This document shows, piece by piece, positions 5,288 to 5,709 of a DNA stretch of 5,709 bases (the stretch's first letter is position 1; each line of letters opens with the position of its first letter). Under the pieces are notes generated by a model. It searched no databases. It was not told the origin of the DNA and worked only from the letters and a program-made list of their open reading frames with translations. The translations under genes and the position numbers were made by a program. Location: positions 1 through 5,709 of the forward strand of contig JAIVGU010000075.1 in NCBI GenBank assembly GCA_020201445.1, given 5' to 3'. The stretch is from Halobacteriales archaeon. Its GTDB lineage: Archaea; Thermoplasmatota; E2; JACPAO01; JAHFTW01.

Positions 5288-5698
5288 CTAGACTGTCTTC
5301 AGCAGCCGGTGCTGCGCCACGACGCTCGCCACGGCGAACGCAGCCGCCGAGACGCGCGCCTCGGCCTGCGCCTTGGTCATGCGCGGCCCGGTGACGCCCA
5401 GCCCCACCGGCTTGCCGGAGTTGCACGCCAGCGCGAGCAGGGTCTGCGCCGCGGCGTGGGTGATGACCTCGTCGTGGCCGGTCTCGCCCTGGATGACGCA
5501 GCCGACGACCACCACGGCGTCGACGTCGCCGCGCTCCAGCAGCGTCTTGGCGGCCAGCGGGGCGTCGAACACGCCGGGGACGTGGAGGTGGTGGGCCAGC
5601 GGCGCGCCGAGCCGGCGGGCCTCCTGGTGCGCCGCGAGCGCCATCGCGGTGGTGATGCTGTGGTTGAAGTCGCACTGCACGAGGCCGATGCGGGGCAC
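5288..5698 (-). CDS. ribH: 6,7-dimethyl-8-ribityllumazine synthase, archaeal type
   Basis: RibH condenses 5-amino-6-ribitylaminouracil with 3,4-dihydroxy-2-butanone 4-phosphate to give 6,7-dimethyl-8-ribityllumazine, the penultimate step of riboflavin synthesis. The enzyme usually forms pentamers or icosahedral 60-mers in the cytosol. The 136-residue product is full length. Motifs are 'QCDFN' (8-12, ring stacking), 'VPGVFDAP' (40-47, substrate loop), 'GCVIQGETGHDE' (66-77) containing the catalytic-type His75, and 'GVTGPRMTKAQA' (101-112). The last replaces the bacterial 'LTTD...QA' pattern and marks the archaeal version. The start is GTG 5698, since homology begins at 'PRIGLVQ'. Upstream sequence is cut off by the window end, so the promoter and any partner gene cannot be judged. 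Two T-runs about 235 bp downstream probably end its transcript. Confidence 0.95.
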   Translation of the reverse strand: MPRIGLVQCDFNHSITTAMALAAHQEARRLGAPLAHHLHVPGVFDAPLAAKTLLERGDVDAVVVVGCVIQGETGHDEVITHAAAQTLLALACNSGKPVGLGVTGPRMTKAQAEARVSAAAFAVASVVAQHRLLKTV

Positions 5699-5709
5699 GG
5701 GCCCCCCCG

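Noticed and set aside
5114..5290. Plus-strand small frame starting at ATG 5114
   Set aside because: Product is a basic Arg/Ala/Ser string without domain, promoter or ribosome binding site, and codon bias fades in its second half.
5702..5708. Run of seven C at the right edge of the window as a possible ribosome binding site (G-run) or phase-variable tract for ribH
   Set aside because: It sits at the window edge and close to the start codon, so its context cannot be judged and it may be a contig-end artefact.

Overview
This 5.7 kb, very GC-rich window (roughly 70% or more by eye) reads as chromosomal DNA of an archaeon. The archaeal signs are an archaeal-type lumazine synthase, a KsgA/Dim1-type rRNA methyltransferase followed by a short HemK/Mtq2-type methyltransferase, a secreted protein ending in a short motif, one hydrophobic helix and an Arg cluster, oligo-T tracts downstream of a gene, and several genes whose start codon lies about 26-30 nt from the centre of a small A/T island, the spacing of an archaeal TATA box in front of a leaderless mRNA. 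A high-GC Thermoplasmatota lineage is my best guess, but this is inference.

Layout. Positions 1-588 (minus): a DUF3052-like protein of unknown function. Positions 589-702: a divergent promoter region. Positions 703-2381 (plus): a two-gene operon, a YegS/LCB5-type lipid or diacylglycerol kinase overlapping by 4 bp a calcineurin-like metallophosphoesterase. Positions 2409-3314 (plus): rsmA/ksgA, for which I favour a TTG start with a basic N-terminal arm. Positions 3402-4004 (plus): the Mtq2/PrmC-like release-factor glutamine methyltransferase. Positions 3994-4924 (minus): a secreted, Thr-rich, C-terminally anchored surface protein that overlaps the methyltransferase gene tail to tail and carries one frameshift near 4617. 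Positions 4925-5287: a long intergenic stretch holding an A/T-rich promoter zone, two T-runs and two 12-bp inverted repeats. Positions 5288-5698 (minus): ribH.

How the genes fit together. rsmA and the HemK-like gene form a translation module, one acting on the small-subunit rRNA and the other on the release factor. The kinase and phosphoesterase form a separate unit of probable lipid or phosphoester metabolism. ribH is riboflavin biosynthesis. The surface protein stands alone behind its own promoter. I see no phage, CRISPR, tRNA or rRNA signal and no insertion sequence. The least explained parts are the frameshifted surface protein with its Thr-x repeat stalk and the structured stretch 5018-5249.
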